Shown here in pieces: positions 1 to 11,892 of a stretch of 64,000 nucleotides of DNA. A model generated the notes under the pieces. That model did no database searches. It worked only from the letters and a program-made list of their open reading frames with translations, and had not been told where the DNA came from. This stretch comes from Fennellomyces sp. T-0311 (taxonomy: Eukaryota > Mucoromycota > Mucoromycetes > Mucorales > Lichtheimiaceae): the NCBI GenBank assembly GCA_025266875.1, contig JALLLT010000020.1, positions 186,001-250,000 of the forward strand, in the 5' to 3' direction. A program made the position numbers and the translations under genes. How positions within the stretch are numbered: position 1 is the first letter of the stretch; every line of letters starts with the position of its first letter.

Positions 1-500
1 TTGTTGGTCAACGACGATGAAAGATACCACATGCAACAGTTGAGTATGAACTTGAGATTGTCGGACACTGCGAAACGGCTCTGCGGCAGGGCATAGCTCC
101 ACAAGTTCTGCAAAGGGCCAGTGGAAGTGTTTTCAATGTGGCGCGTCGAAAGGTCGGCCTGCGAATCCTGCCCATGGAATACCGATGGCAAGAATCCTTT
201 GGAATGGTGCTCAGGAGAATGGTGTGGTTGGTATTGGTACTCATCTGATGATGGTGGCGGTGGAGTGGGTAGCGACTGCGGTATGTCGTCATAGTTATTT
301 CCTCCTCGGTTATATAGCTGTTGTTTGCCATAGTAGTTGTTTGTCGTTGGAGATCGGACGTCGATGCTCGAGTCAAAGGATGGTTGAAGCTGATGCTGTA
401 ATTGCCGTTTCATGCCCATGTCTTGCGTGGAAAAGCCGCCATCGCCGGCGTCGGCAGCTATTACCGCAGGCTCATGCGAGACAAGAGTTGCGGCAGGCAT
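1..500 (-). CDS. N-terminal part of a TPT/SLC35-type transporter (runs off the window)
   Basis: An uninterrupted minus-strand frame runs from an ATG at 500 to base 1, giving about 166 residues, so only the N-terminus is present. Residues 1 to about 120 are polar and low in complexity (Q, N, P, S, H), as in cytosolic N-terminal extensions of fungal members. The last part, around LKFILNCCMWYLSSSLTN, resembles the opening of the first membrane segment of the triose-phosphate-transporter/SLC35 family (pattern WYxSSAxTN). Such proteins exchange nucleotide sugars or phosphorylated sugars across Golgi or ER membranes; the substrate cannot be inferred here. The start is the first ATG of the open frame; a later in-frame ATG pair near residue 30 is possible. 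It is divergent from the helicase gene at 1069. Confidence 0.55.
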   Translation of the reverse strand, partial: MPAATLVSHEPAVIAADAGDGGFSTQDMGMKRQLQHQLQPSFDSSIDVRSPTTNNYYGKQQLYNRGGNNYDDIPQSLPTPPPPSSDEYQYQPHHSPEHHSKGFLPSVFHGQDSQADLSTRHIENTSTGPLQNLWSYALPQSRFAVSDNLKFILNCCMWYLSSSLTN

Positions 501-1068
501 TTGTCTCGAATAAGTGAAAGGGAAAGGAAAAAGCGCAAAGCCTTCAATGATGGCCGATCTTCTGTTTTTTTGCGGCGACTAAACTTGCCTGTTTGGGCTA
601 TCAACTAAATACGGCAAAATCGATAAAAATATATATGTACGGGCCATTTAAATACTCTCGTAAGGGGTCATTGCTGCTATATAACCTCTTAATTGGTCCC
701 AGGAGAATAATCCTACGCAGTTGTTATTCTCGCATTGACAGCCTATCAATTGTGTACCTCGACAAATTTTACGTAATGATAACTCTCCACAGTCGGCAGG
801 CTCGAATCAAGGAATAACGCCTTCCATCAAGCTCCGTGCGCTCTGACTATTAATAGTCCCCGTAGTTAGTCAGATTTCTAAAAGCATCACCAGAAATAAC
901 ACTGCTGATATGCTGCTACGTGATATGCCGCTCGGAAAGACACATCTGTACAGCCAGCAACGCTTTGCTTGCGGTAAAGAACGATAGAACAAAAATGGGA
1001 ATTCATTCTTGCGTCGCCCGGTGAAATTCGATACGTGGTGCAGTTTGCTCAGTGACATTCAACACGCG
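501..1068. promoter_or_regulatory. Divergent intergenic region between transporter and helicase
   Basis: About 570 bases separate the divergent starts of the transporter (-) and the helicase (+) and should hold both promoters. It is AT-rich with short open frames that look random. No RNA gene or repeat was seen. Confidence 0.4.
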
Positions 1069-3664
1069 ATGGAAGAATTCATAGACCACCAGATAAAACT
1101 CGTCGAAAAAGAAAAGCAAGTCGATGTCGAAGACACGGTTCGGATGCTTTCACAGTTTACACCTGTTCAATTGCAAAAACGCGGCGTGGCCTTAATCGGA
1201 CTCAGGGTGACAGGTAAATTGTAGTCAAAACTGATTGTCATTCAAGCTGACAGAAGAAATCAAGGCATACGCACCGGTCTTGGGGGGAAAAGGTAAACTA
1301 TCAAGGCATCAAGAACATTGCTGACTGTTTCTTTTTGAACAGCTTGATCGATCTCGAACTAGCTAATCCGACGCGTGTACCTCCCACGTTTCCGCCGCAT
1401 AAAATCAGTACAGGCGATATCGTCGGTTTGGACGAATACAAAAAGGACAAACAGACAAAAAACAAGCTTGGATCTCAAACGTCGGGTGTGGTACTACGCG
1501 CAACCGACACGAAGATCACGGTGGCCCTGTCGCACGATGTTGAACTGGCTCCAGAAGTGCAAGAACGCTGTTTAATGTAATACTCACCAAAGGAAATGCA
1601 AAGGATGACTGACAAGGACTGCTAGTGTCAAGCTGGCGAATAATATTACTTATGATCGGTAAGCGTTTAGGGAAACGACTGGCGGATGAGGGATATTCAA
1701 CTGATCGTTCAAGAATGCTCAATGCTTTGGAGCAGCTTAAAGCGTCCGCACCCGATGGTCTGGCCCAGGTTTTGCTCGGTCAACGCGCTCCCACTCCACC
1801 GCAGCAGCTGCCGGATATTCAGTTCTTTGATGAGACACTGAATGAATCGCAAAAAGATGCCGTTCGGTTTGCACTGGAAGCGCATGAAATTGCACTGGTG
1901 CATGGTCCTCCAGGTAAGTCTATTCCTTCTGCAGCACCTGCTCCAGGCCTATATTAATGGATTCGGATTTTAGGGGTAAGGCGAGAACAGATACTGTTCG
2001 CACACACACACGTACACACATGAAACTGAATGGCATTGTAGACAGGTAAGACGTATACGTTGGTGGAGATCATCCGCCAGTTAGCAGTTGTCCAGAAAAA
2101 GAAAGTGCTGGTTTGTGGTCCGTCCAACATATCCGTGGGTAAGCTTTCTTTCGAAGAAACAAAACAATCCGGGCCCTAAACAAACCATGCAGATAATTTG
2201 GTGGAACGTCTGGCCAAGCATAACATGAACCTTGTTCGCGTAGGTCATCCCGCACGGATCCTGCCCACGGTATTGGAACATTCGCTTGATATCATCACGA
2301 GAACATGTGATTCGGGTCAAATTGTTGCCGACGTGCGCAAAGAAATGGACGAGACACTGGCCAAGATCAGCAAATGCAAACGGAAGGCCGAACGAAGGGA
2401 ATTATATGCTCTTTTGAAAGATCTACGAAAAGATTATCGAGCTCGCGAACGCAGGGTGTTGGATGAGATTATGACGGGTGCTCAAGTCCTTATATCGACA
2501 TTGAATGGGTAACTGGAAAAATGGCTCTCGCGACCAATGCCATCACGTATGAACTTCCTTCTTTGTATAGATGCGGAAGCAAGAATATGTTGAAGCACGA
2601 GTTTGATGTCGTGATTATTGACGAAGCCACGCAAGCGCTTGAAGGTATGTCGGCAAGTCGCCTTTGAAGCTGCTGCTGAAATTAACGTGAGCGATAGCCG
2701 AATGTTGGATCGCATTGCTCAAGGGTCGAAAAGCCATTTTGGTAAAGTAGGTTTTTGTTGTGCAAAGTTTCATTAGCTGAACGCCACCAAATGTTAGGCA
2801 GGTGACCATCTGCAACTTCCGCCTACTGTCAAAACACCATCACCGCCGGGCAAAAAGAAGAAGCGAGGCATGTCCACCGAAAACGATCTTTCGACAACAC
2901 TGTTTGATCGACTTTTGAGCATGTACTCGAACGACGACATCAAGCGCATGCTCGTCGTCCAGTACCGCATGCATCAGAAAATCATGGAGTTTAGCTCACG
3001 TGAGCTCTACAACAACAAACTTGTGGCTGACGACAGCGTTGCTAGTCATGTCTTGGCGGATATTCCCGACGTATCCAGGTCAGAAAACACCGAGGTGCCC
3101 GTCGTGATGATTGACACGAGCGACACCGGCGTTGGTCATGAAATTGTGGATGATGCCCAAGACAACGGCGAACAAAGCAGAGCAAACGAACTCGAGGTCG
3201 AGCTAGCCGTCAAGCATATCCAACAGCTCTTGGATGATGGTCTCGTTGAGGAGCATATCGGTGTGATTACTCCATACGCCTTCCAAGTCACTCATCTCGT
3301 GAGAGCTATTCGCGAAAAGTGGCCCGCCATCGAAGTCGGCACCGTGGATGGTTTCCAAGGTCGCGAAAAAGAGGCCATCATTCTGTCTCTGGTACGATCC
3401 AATGATGATGGGCAAGTTGGCTTCTTGGCAGAGAAGCGACGATTGAATGGTAAGACCCGGTACAAAGTTTGAACAGCTTGTTGATGCGCGTCTCTATCAG
3501 TGGCAATGACTAGACCCAAACGTCACTTGTGTGTGATATGTGATTCCGAGACTCTCTCGGGCGCCAAGTCCGGAGCAAGCATGCTCGACGGCGGATTCCT
3601 TCGCCGATGGATGGAGTGGTTAGGCGACGAGTCCGATCTTCGCTTCAGCGAACAATGTGTTTAA
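1069..3664 (+). CDS. HCS1: HCS1/IGHMBP2-like superfamily I DNA/RNA helicase, 11 exons, one apparent frameshift
   Basis: UPF1-like SF1B helicase (yeast DNA helicase A, human SMUBP2). The ATG at 1069 gives an N-terminus like IGHMBP2 (EEFIDHQIKLVEKE). Exons: 1069-1213, 1265-1292, 1343-1576, 1626-1913, 1974-1975, 2042-2138, 2193-2508, 2571-2644, 2698-2741, 2798-3449 and 3501-3664. The translation shows the Q motif (LNESQKDAV), Walker A (GPPGTGKT), SNISVDNLVERL, Walker B (IIDEATQALE), GDHLQLPP, QYRMH, TVDGFQGREKEAI and VAMTRPKRH. The protein is about 680 residues and ends after the helicase core, without the R3H and AN1 domains of the human protein. Two oddities: Walker A needs a 2-nt exon, and exon 4 has one extra base near 1660 (NNITYDR stops at TAA, while KRLGKRLADEG continues one frame over). 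The exon sum is 3n+1, consistent with that. It may be a sequencing error or a disabled gene. Confidence 0.85.
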
Positions 3665-4049
3665 AATATATGCGTCAAGAAAATATATCAAATCTTTTAA
3701 TAATAATATGCGTCCTGTTCTGGTATATTAACGACTAGCGAGCCGGTGGATGGAGCATGGTGGTGTAATGCAGAGACGTTGGTGAGAATATGACGCAAAC
3801 ATGAGTGAAGTTCCGCGGGAGAGGCTGGCTTGGGTGGTGCAAATTTCTCTTTTTTACAGGACGACACGTCCCACACCATATCTGCTAATCCGTACACGCG
3901 TTGCAACTTGTAGCCGGGTCAGTAAAGGCCACGTATATAATCTAAACAAGTCTCTCTCACCTCTCGATGTTCATCACTACGAGTTCGCTTTTGACGAGAC
4001 AACTCCTGCTGTAGCTATCTGCAGGTTAAATGGCTGTTTCTGTACCAAC
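3665..4049. other. Convergent intergenic spacer
   Basis: About 385 bases between the 3' ends of the helicase and the small coiled-coil gene. It is AT-rich just after the helicase stop, as expected for 3' UTRs. No other feature was seen. Confidence 0.4.
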
Positions 4050-4409
4050 CTATGCATTACTCACTTTGGTAATCTTTTCATTGGCAAGCCGAGTTTGCTC
4101 TTCTAGTAACGCATTTCGACGACGTTCTTCCGCATACAAGTTTTGTAAGGCTTCAATAGCCAAGCGATGGCATTCCATGATGGCTCTCGGGTGCTGCAGT
4201 GAAGGGGGAGGTGCTGTTGCAGAACGGAAGAGAGCTCCTCGTTGGCTTTTGAAATGATGCTGCGCCTTGTCAACATTATCATCACAGGATATTAAGTGGT
4301 CTGTCGTGGAATCGTCAAATAACGGCGCAACATGCAACTGCTTTTCGTCATCCGTAAAGGAGGATGAAGGTGGGGATGGTGGAGGAACGACCTGGTTGTG
4401 ATATTCCAT
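4050..4409 (-). CDS. Small hypothetical protein with C-terminal helix (119 aa)
   Basis: A single-exon minus-strand frame of 119 residues starts at ATG 4409. The N-terminal half is rich in P, S and D with a short poly-proline/serine stretch (PPPSPPSSSF). The C-terminal third is strongly helical and charged (LAIEALQNLYAEERRRNALL), like a short coiled coil. No family was recognised. Codon use and the residue pattern look like real protein rather than a shadow frame, and it lies in an otherwise empty stretch. There are no membrane segments or signal peptide. It could be a scaffold or transcription-associated small protein, but nothing shows a function. Confidence 0.5.
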   Translation of the reverse strand: MEYHNQVVPPPSPPSSSFTDDEKQLHVAPLFDDSTTDHLISCDDNVDKAQHHFKSQRGALFRSATAPPPSLQHPRAIMECHRLAIEALQNLYAEERRRNALLEEQTRLANEKITKVSNA

Positions 4410-5249
4410 GTGAGAAAAAAAAGAATAAAGTAAAAGAAAGGAAAGAGGCCGAGGGAAACGCGGGTTCTCCTTTTATATAAAAAGATATCGCAGTGTTGTG
4501 AGAAAGAAATCTGACACATTTCGAAGCATCTTTTGTTGATAACCTAGCCCGGGCGCATATATAAATACTAAAGGGGAAGAGAACGGAGTCCATCTTACAT
4601 GCATGTTGCATGCCCGCCGTATATTTCTTTTTTGCATCCTCGACATTCCCGCTTCGTGTCCCGGTTAACTGGACCGCAGTGTATTGTGTGTATGAAACGC
4701 GAAGCACAGCTCCCTCCTTTGTGTTCCATGTCACTTCCTGATTTGTATTCTGCGCGGTACAACACCCGGAGCAGTAACGCGTCATTGCAATCAGTGGGTT
4801 ACGGTTTAATCAATAAAAAAAAACCGGAATGTCGCGGAACCATCATCTATTTTTTTCCATGACAACTGAGGGACAACATGTGGTGTTGCTAAGCGTTTTA
4901 ATGCATCACTGATCGGGTTGGTTCGGTATCGGTCCGACAAATCCTTTTTACCTTTGCCTTGGCACGGACGTAGCACCGTGTTTAATTTTGCCATCTTGAT
5001 CTGATTTATATATATATATATCCAAGCCATCATCCGGGTTCCCCGAACTGTGCTTTTATCCGTTTGATCGAGCAGAAAGCGAATATGGTAATATGTTTGC
5101 AGATGCAAAATGAAAGGAATTGGCTAGAACTTTTGAAATTGTCTCAAAAGATCGGATGATCGATATCTCCCTCTGCTGTTTGAAGCGTGCAAGGGCCCAA
5201 CCCATGATTGTTTTCTGTAATACAATCTATTTACAATACAATTTTTTCT
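4410..5249. other. Intergenic region, AT-rich, no gene seen
   Basis: About 840 bases upstream of the small coiled-coil gene and downstream of the alginate-lyase-like gene. A TATA-like stretch (catatataaatact, about 4555) and a short TA run near 5008-5020 are present. The open frames have biased low-complexity composition and no recognisable motifs. Confidence 0.35.
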
Positions 5250-6767
5250 TTAGTTTTTGTGTCTATGCAGTAGCTTATCCAAAAAGCCTTTGGCGCGGCT
5301 CCTTTTTTCGTTGCCATTGTTGTTGTTGCTTGGAGTATTTTCATTGCTGTTGTGTGGAGGGCATTCCGAAGCACCATCATCCCGAAACCATAAACGCGCA
5401 ATTCCATTCTTGGGACCGCTGATACATCCTGCATCCTTGCAGGTCCGCGCCAAGTTTAGAAAGTTGGCATACTTATTGCCCGTATCACCATAGCGACTCT
5501 TTACAATTTCCACGGTTCGTATCCCTTCCGTCATATTCTCATTCATATCGGGCTTGCAACAGTCGGTCATGTATGCCGTGGCCAGAGGAACAAGTTGCTG
5601 TTGATCGTACATGCTGCGACCCGCTTCAATAGCCATTTCCGCAAGAAACACAGCTGCATGAAGATTAAATTCCAAGTAATGGAACGGGCGCGTTCGTGTC
5701 GCTTCCAAAGGCTGATTCCCGTTGCTTTTGTCGATTTGCTTGCCAAGCGTATCCTTGTAGTACTGTTCGATCGTGCGCACACCTTCTCTTTTGTTTGGAT
5801 CCAGAAACTGTTGGATGGCTGCCACTTGGACAAGATACCACGTGAGGTGGTTGTTCTTCATCGATGCTTCCTGTTTTCCTATGTCACTCTCCTGCAACCA
5901 TCGCAAGTACTGGGCGAACCACTCCTGCACAGGTTGAGCTACCGAGGCGTATGACGCGTGGTCTGACAAAAGTGGTAGAACATTGGCCACCCTTGCCAAG
6001 CTTTGAAGGCTGTTAATAGCGAACGCGTTTTCTCGTAAATCCATATGCAAGACTTACACGCGCGTGCTGATGATACCTTCTCCGCGGCCTTTGCCTGATG
6101 GGTTGTTGGCACCTCGCACAACCTGCCCGTAATTAACATGAGGATTCATCCGGGTGTCATTGTTGACGAAAAAGGCATCGATCAGTGAAACAGCATGCTG
6201 AGCGTACTCTGGCTTTCCCAGTAGATAATATCCGAGACACAGAAACGTTAAATTTTCTGCGAGTGCTTCCAACTGGGATTGGTCCTGCACGGATTTGCAA
6301 TCTATGTATACATCATAAGCATTTATGCACAATGAAACGAACTTAAAATTTCAATTTCACCTGGGTTACGCTTGCCATCGTGGCGGACATATACCGTCTT
6401 CCCGTCCTTTTCTTCCTAGATGTCCACTTTGTTTTTAGCTTATATGGCATTCTTATACCGCCTGCGTGTGTTTTACCGGCCAAAAGTATCTATTTGGCTA
6501 ATTCATTAGGACGCGATAAACGAACAGGCTTGTAAAGAAAACATACGGTGCATAGCTCAGGAAATCCCGTGGATCACCACTGGCTGCTATATGTGGAGCA
6601 GCTTTGCCGGTGGTGACACTAAATGGGCCTTGCTTGAGTGCGCCTTGCGCCAGTTTGCGCAAATCGTCGTACGCCTCGGCATATTCACCCTGCGGTTCCC
6701 CAGCTTGCTTCAGCTCGGTCAACCGTTGCAAGTGAATGTATTCGATTTCCGGTTTCTTGGGAGGCAT
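5250..6767 (-). CDS. Alginate-lyase-family protein, 5 exons, 430 aa
   Basis: Exons on the minus strand: 6767-6547, 6489-6477, 6415-6361, 6301-6058 and 6009-5250, summing to 431 codons including the stop. The product matches the alginate lyase (PL5-like alpha/alpha toroid) pattern: LSYAPYFWP, then YVRHDGKRNPD, then LTFLCLGYYLLGKPEYA, NDTRMNPHVNYGQ, GIISTRV and KNNHLTWYLVQ (N230, N231, H232), the likely active-site loop. The C-terminal 30-odd residues are Asn-rich then basic (KRSRAKGFLDKLLHRHKN), outside the fold. No signal peptide follows the ATG (MPPKKPEIEYIHL), so an intracellular location is inferred unless an upstream exon was missed. Such genes are widespread in fungi that have no alginate, so the substrate may be another polyuronide. 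The second exon is only 13 nt. Divergent from RIC1 with 158 bp between starts. Confidence 0.8.
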
Positions 6768-6925
6768 GGAAGAAAGAGTATGGGTTTTAGGCAGATCTTC
6801 CTGTCTTTATTTAGACCTTATTCCGGATTTAGCAACAGTGAAAAAGTAACTCAGCCCTTTGAAGCTCAAGCTCGATACATTATCCACCCCTTTTTTTATT
6901 ACTTTATTGTATTTGACCTCGGAGA

Positions 6926-9900
6926 ATGTACTGGCTCAACGGTGTAGCGAGTCAATTGTCACTGGCTAGTGCATTACGTGGCAACACCACAAGTAAACCC
7001 CAAGATGCCGACAAACATTTCCGTCAACCACTCGATATTGTGAGCGTCGAAGCATCACCACACGCGTCGCTTTTTGTCAGCTGCACAACGACGGCTGTCT
7101 ATTTATGGTCTGTCAAGGTAACAGGATCTCCTAGACGATCATCCCATCCCCACATCCTTATGCAGTGCATTTTCTCCAGCCGACAGCCGTGTTGTCCTTT
7201 GTTGAACGATCGGAGAAGCATATCAATGAGTTTGGTGCAAACAAGCATATCATGTGGAAGCCGGACGCAACGGCTATTGTGATATTGGTAAACGAGAGAG
7301 AGGGTTTTCCATGATAGCAGAAAAAAAAGGCACGCTGACCAATTCATAGACCACCAAAAACTATCTGTTACTTTATGCTATTCTCAGCTTTGAGCAGCGA
7401 TCCTTTGAATTTAACTTTCCGCACTCTCATCATGCGTTTGTTACTGGTCCTGGCGAAGGCGGTGGCCCTCGCACGATGCTGCTCAAGTTTCGCCTGGCAA
7501 TCCGAGTCGATGCAGGCGTTGCATGGTAACAATCTCATCGCCGGTCTCCATGGTTTTTTTTATACTAAATTTTGCAAAGTGGTACCTCTTCCGATGATAC
7601 GTTGATCATTGCCACCCAAAAACCTGCTGCAATCCAATGTATATCGTGGAATCCGCACGAAGTCAACTCCACCCAAACCGCAGTCCAAAATAAGCTCGGC
7701 ATCTTTGTTAATGCATCAGGTAACAACCTGATCTATGATTTGGGTGCGTAGCCAGGTGCTCATTTGTGACGTAATAGAAAAGATGGTATCGATTGTCTAT
7801 GACAAGGCAATGAATGTTTCGGTGTGGATTACGGATGCGGGAAGAGTGTATTTCGTTCAGAATGGCGGATCAATGAACGCGCGACAACGACGAAGGAGTA
7901 GTAGCGGCAGGAGGGTAAATGGTTTCTGCGTTTGGTATAAGAAAAGATATGCAATGTCATTTGACTGAACGTGTAAATCATAGTCAAGTTCCTCTGCTTC
8001 GATGAATGGATCACCTACGGTACCGAGCTATAAGGACATGATTTCATGGACAGGCACATGCTTTCATGGTGAAGAAGAAGAGGGTTTGGATACGGGAAAG
8101 CAGGCAACGTGTGTGGCCGTGAATGGTAAATTTTCGCTGATTGCTGTCGGTACAAAAAGGTTTGTGCAAGTCAAAGGAAAAAAATGGCAATGATAACCGG
8201 GAATTCGCAGCGGAAAAGTGTATGTTTATTCTGCAAACAATTACATCTCGGCACCTACTTTATCTCACGAATTCACGCGACAACCAAATGGTCCCGCTGA
8301 TTTGCGTTCAACAACGCATGCGGCAGAAAACAGTATCAAGACACTTGCGTGGACTTCCGATGGATATGCTTTGGCAGTTGGATTTGAGCGTCGAGGTTTA
8401 TCCGTATGGAGTGTGTACGGCCATCCTCTAGCATCAATCAACGAAACAGACGATATATTCTACAGTCGCGGTGATGCGGGAGAGTGAGTCGTTTTCTTGC
8501 GGAAACGAGATCGGAGACTGACAAGCGAGCTAGACCTTATCTTCCCCAAGACACCTATGTCAAAGGCGTCAGTTCCTTGGTAAACTTATACCGAACCTTG
8601 TAGATATGTATCCATGCTCATATCCCTAGGATGCCGAAACAGTTCTGGGGACCGGGCAATCACCAGCTATTCGTATTGAGCGCGCCCTTCTCCAACGATA
8701 AAAGTGACGATTACTTTGCTGTCGAAAGCGAAGGCACCGGGTTATTCACCCTTCCTTTTGCCAAATCAGCAATTACCAGCTTCCATAATGCCGTAAGTTT
8801 CCCAAGAAGAAGAAAAAAGCCTGTTACCTTTGAATATGTTCTGACAATGTAAGGTTAGGATAATGCGCGTCGGGGACTCCTGCAGATGGATGACAGAATC
8901 TTGCTGTATAATTATGGCGGCGATTATCAGGAAAACAATACAACCACCATTGACCCGGACGCAGTTTTGTGGACGCAAGTGCTGGTAAGTGTATCTACTT
9001 ATCTCTAGTGCAGAAGCGCTTATGGATGGTAAAAATCAGTATCCGCCCATGTATATCACAGACCATTGGCCGATTCGAGTAAGTGGCGTGACAAACGATT
9101 ACTTTGGGGATATCTAAGCTTTCTACATAGTATGCATCGATCAGTCCAGACGGCAAATTTGTTGCAGTTGCAGGACGCAGGGGTTTGGCGCACTACAATA
9201 CATTTTCTAATCGATGGAAGATGTTTGGCAATCAACAGCAAGAACAAGAATTTCTTGTACGGGGTGGTTTAGCTTGGTACAAGAATATATTGATCGCTGC
9301 TTGCGAAATCCTCAATGTACCAGGCGCTGCCAAAGTTTATGAGGTAAATAAACAAATAGATATCGAAAAAGATGAACGTAAACATTTAACCATGTGCGAG
9401 ATATAGCTTCGACTGTATTCTCGAGATAATAACCTTGACAACGCGTATATTTTGTATACCGAGACACTGCAGCATGCGCCGTTGTATATAAGTATATGTG
9501 GAAGCTATCTGCTGGTGTACACGGCAGATAATGTCTTGAGCGTGTACAATATTATCACTCGCTCCGAAAGCATAAATGCTGCCAATGCTGCCATCATGAA
9601 CGGAAACGGAAACGTCAATGTTGCCCGTTTAGAGCGGGTGCGACGCGTTGCCTTTGGCAATGTTGTTGCCAGAGTTACGAGGGTTCGAGGCATCAGTCTC
9701 TTTGGAAGCCACAATGGAGGTAAAGTGCAAGGAAGCACCATTTATTCATGCTCTCGACTAACGTTTGGTCTCTTTTCCAGATCAAATGAATTCAGTGGGG
9801 GACATTATTTCGGCCAATATTATTATTTTGGTTGACGGAAAACTCATTATGCTCATCCCTCGCGTGCCTGTATGTTATGCATAGAATACAGTAGATTGGC

Positions 9901-11495
9901 TGGCCTCTGACACTTGCCATTAGGATGATGACGACGATTCCGATTTAACGGGACAGGCGAATACACAAGCGCAGTACGATCTGCATGTTCTCTCGGACAA
10001 AACGGAATACTACTGGATTGGAAGAAAGAGCATCGCCAACCTTTGGACATCTATTTGGGTTGTTGACGGCAAAGGTGTCAAGGTATGAAAACGGCATTGC
10101 ATAAATTGTTTGTATTTTGCCAACAAGCTGCTGCTGTATATAAAGGTATACGCCAACCTTTTAAGGAGTGACGACTACGGCTTCAACACGTTCACCAATG
10201 ATCCGTTTGAAAGCGAGCCTTCGACTCCTACGACACCAGGAATTCTGGCTGCGAGAGCAAATATCGGCCGACCTTATTCACTCGGCTTCCGTATCGGACC
10301 AGAGCCATTGTCACCTTCGATGTCAGTCGTAGAAATGGATGGCTACTCGAGTTGGCGCATTCCCAGTATTCGGCAACTAGATGATGGCACGATTTATATC
10401 CCGTTAGACTTTTATCCTCACTGTGAGTTTCTTTATTGGTCGTGTGCGCATGGTCAAGCGTACTAATTGTGTCATGTTAGCCATGCTGCTGGAAAAGGGA
10501 GTCGTGATTGGCATAGAGCAAGGCATGGTGTTCAAAGAGTCGTTAGGGTTTATGATATACAAAATGAGCAGCAAGGTACAGCGTCAGAATGCATCATGCG
10601 CGTCAAGACACTCACGGCAACATTTTAGACGCATCTGTTTATACATCACATATTGCAACATCTACTGCGACAAGGCTTTGAAGAAGATGCAGTCGTGTTT
10701 GGTCGTGCTTACGAGCGACTCATCTATTTCGGACACTCGCTCGAAATTTTGCTCCACACAGTACTTGAAGAGGAAACGGAAAATCGGCCTCATCACGGTA
10801 TGTGTTCTCGATCCTTGTTGGATAGTTCATGCATAACATCCCCATCCACCTAGACCCGATTCTGCCGCTGGTGATCAAATATCTGGATCAATTTCCTCAC
10901 GCTCTGGACGTTATCGTGAGCTGCGCACGAAAAACCGAGGTCGCCCTGTGGGACCATTTGTTCTCAGTAGTGGGCGAACCCAAGGACTTGTTTGAGGTAA
11001 AGAGGCACGACAGTCCCATTTTCAAAACAATTGTTAAGAAAAAAACATCACTTGTGCAGCTATGTTTGGCTGATGGGCGACTACGAACAGCAACGTCGTA
11101 CCTGATCATTCTTCAAACGATGCAACCATTGGCTGTCGGTGGCAAAGTAAGTTAGCGTTGCCCCTCCCCCTCCCCCAAGACGATATATATGTTGATCGTG
11201 CATATAGGATACCATACGCTTATTGCAAAAGGCAATGGACGTGGAAGACTTTGAGCTGTGCAAAGAACTTGTGCGGTTCCTCAGTTCGATTGATAGTGAG
11301 TGGGGAATGGGGCCAACCAAGCATGCATGCGATACTAAATCAACAATGGCAAAACCAGACTCGGGAAAGACGGTGCAAGAGGCGCTGGAGGTGATCAAGA
11401 CCCGTATGGATCCGAATAACCCAATGTCGCCGAACACTGAAGATGCGCAGGTGGCCAAGGTGGTACAAAGTATGCAAGGCTTGACGAGCACGTAG
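6926..11495 (+). CDS. RIC1: RIC1-like Golgi Rab (Ypt6/Rab6) GEF subunit, many exons
   Basis: The ATG at 6926 opens a protein starting MYWLNGVASQL, like RIC1 orthologues. Exons checked: 6926-7117, 7180-7287, 7350-7525, 7580-7719 and 7778-7914, followed by many more to the TAG at 11493-11495; the total should be around 1,000 residues. The N-terminal half is beta-propeller-like (SIVYDKAMNVSVWITDAGRV; AENSIKTLAWTSDGYALAVG). The C-terminal half is the helical RIC1 domain (FGHSLEILLHTVLEEE, ILPLVIKYLDQFPHALDVIV, TATSYLIILQTMQPLAVGGK, EDFELCKELVRFLSSID). With Rgp1, RIC1 activates Ypt6/Rab6 for endosome-to-Golgi retrograde traffic; this role is taken from the family. Introns are about 50-65 nt with GTAAGT-like donors. 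No truncation was seen. Confidence 0.85.
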
Positions 11496-11892
11496 GGCAG
11501 CCACACATACGCAGATGGAGTTTCATCTATATAAATAAATTTGTTATCGAAGCAATGCCATGCGTACGACGGACCGGCAATGAGGGGGGTGGGGAAAGAG
11601 GGTTTCGGAGAGGTACACCTGATGACACGATCAGTCTTTACAAGATGTCCAAAGAAGGAAAATTAAGCCCTGGTGGACCCACAGGCTTGCGAATTGTAGG
11701 GAGAAAGCAGAGAAGATCCCCCCTCTCTCTTCAATTATTATCCTGCACATGACGAAACAGGTGCGTACAGGTGTAAGCAGCATGCAGAACGCCATCCACG
11801 ATCTGTGTTTAAATAGGCTTTTTTTTCTGAACCATTGGGCAATTCATCCCTTCCTTACTTCCACTCTTTCTTCATACAACGCATATTCTGTT
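11496..11892. promoter_or_regulatory. Upstream region and probable 5' UTR of the Mg2+ transporter gene
   Basis: About 400 bases between the RIC1 stop and the CorA-type start, including pyrimidine-rich stretches. The frame is open upstream to an ATG at 11749, but the residues there do not look conserved, so the start was placed at 11893. Confidence 0.35.

Noticed and set aside
1654..1671. A 12-nt intron (gtaagcgtttag) explaining the HCS1 frame change
   Set aside because: Too short to splice, and removal of 12 bases does not change the frame; the stop would remain downstream.
11749..11892. Upstream ATG extension of the Mg2+ transporter
   Set aside because: In frame, but the residues do not resemble family N-termini; taken as 5' UTR.
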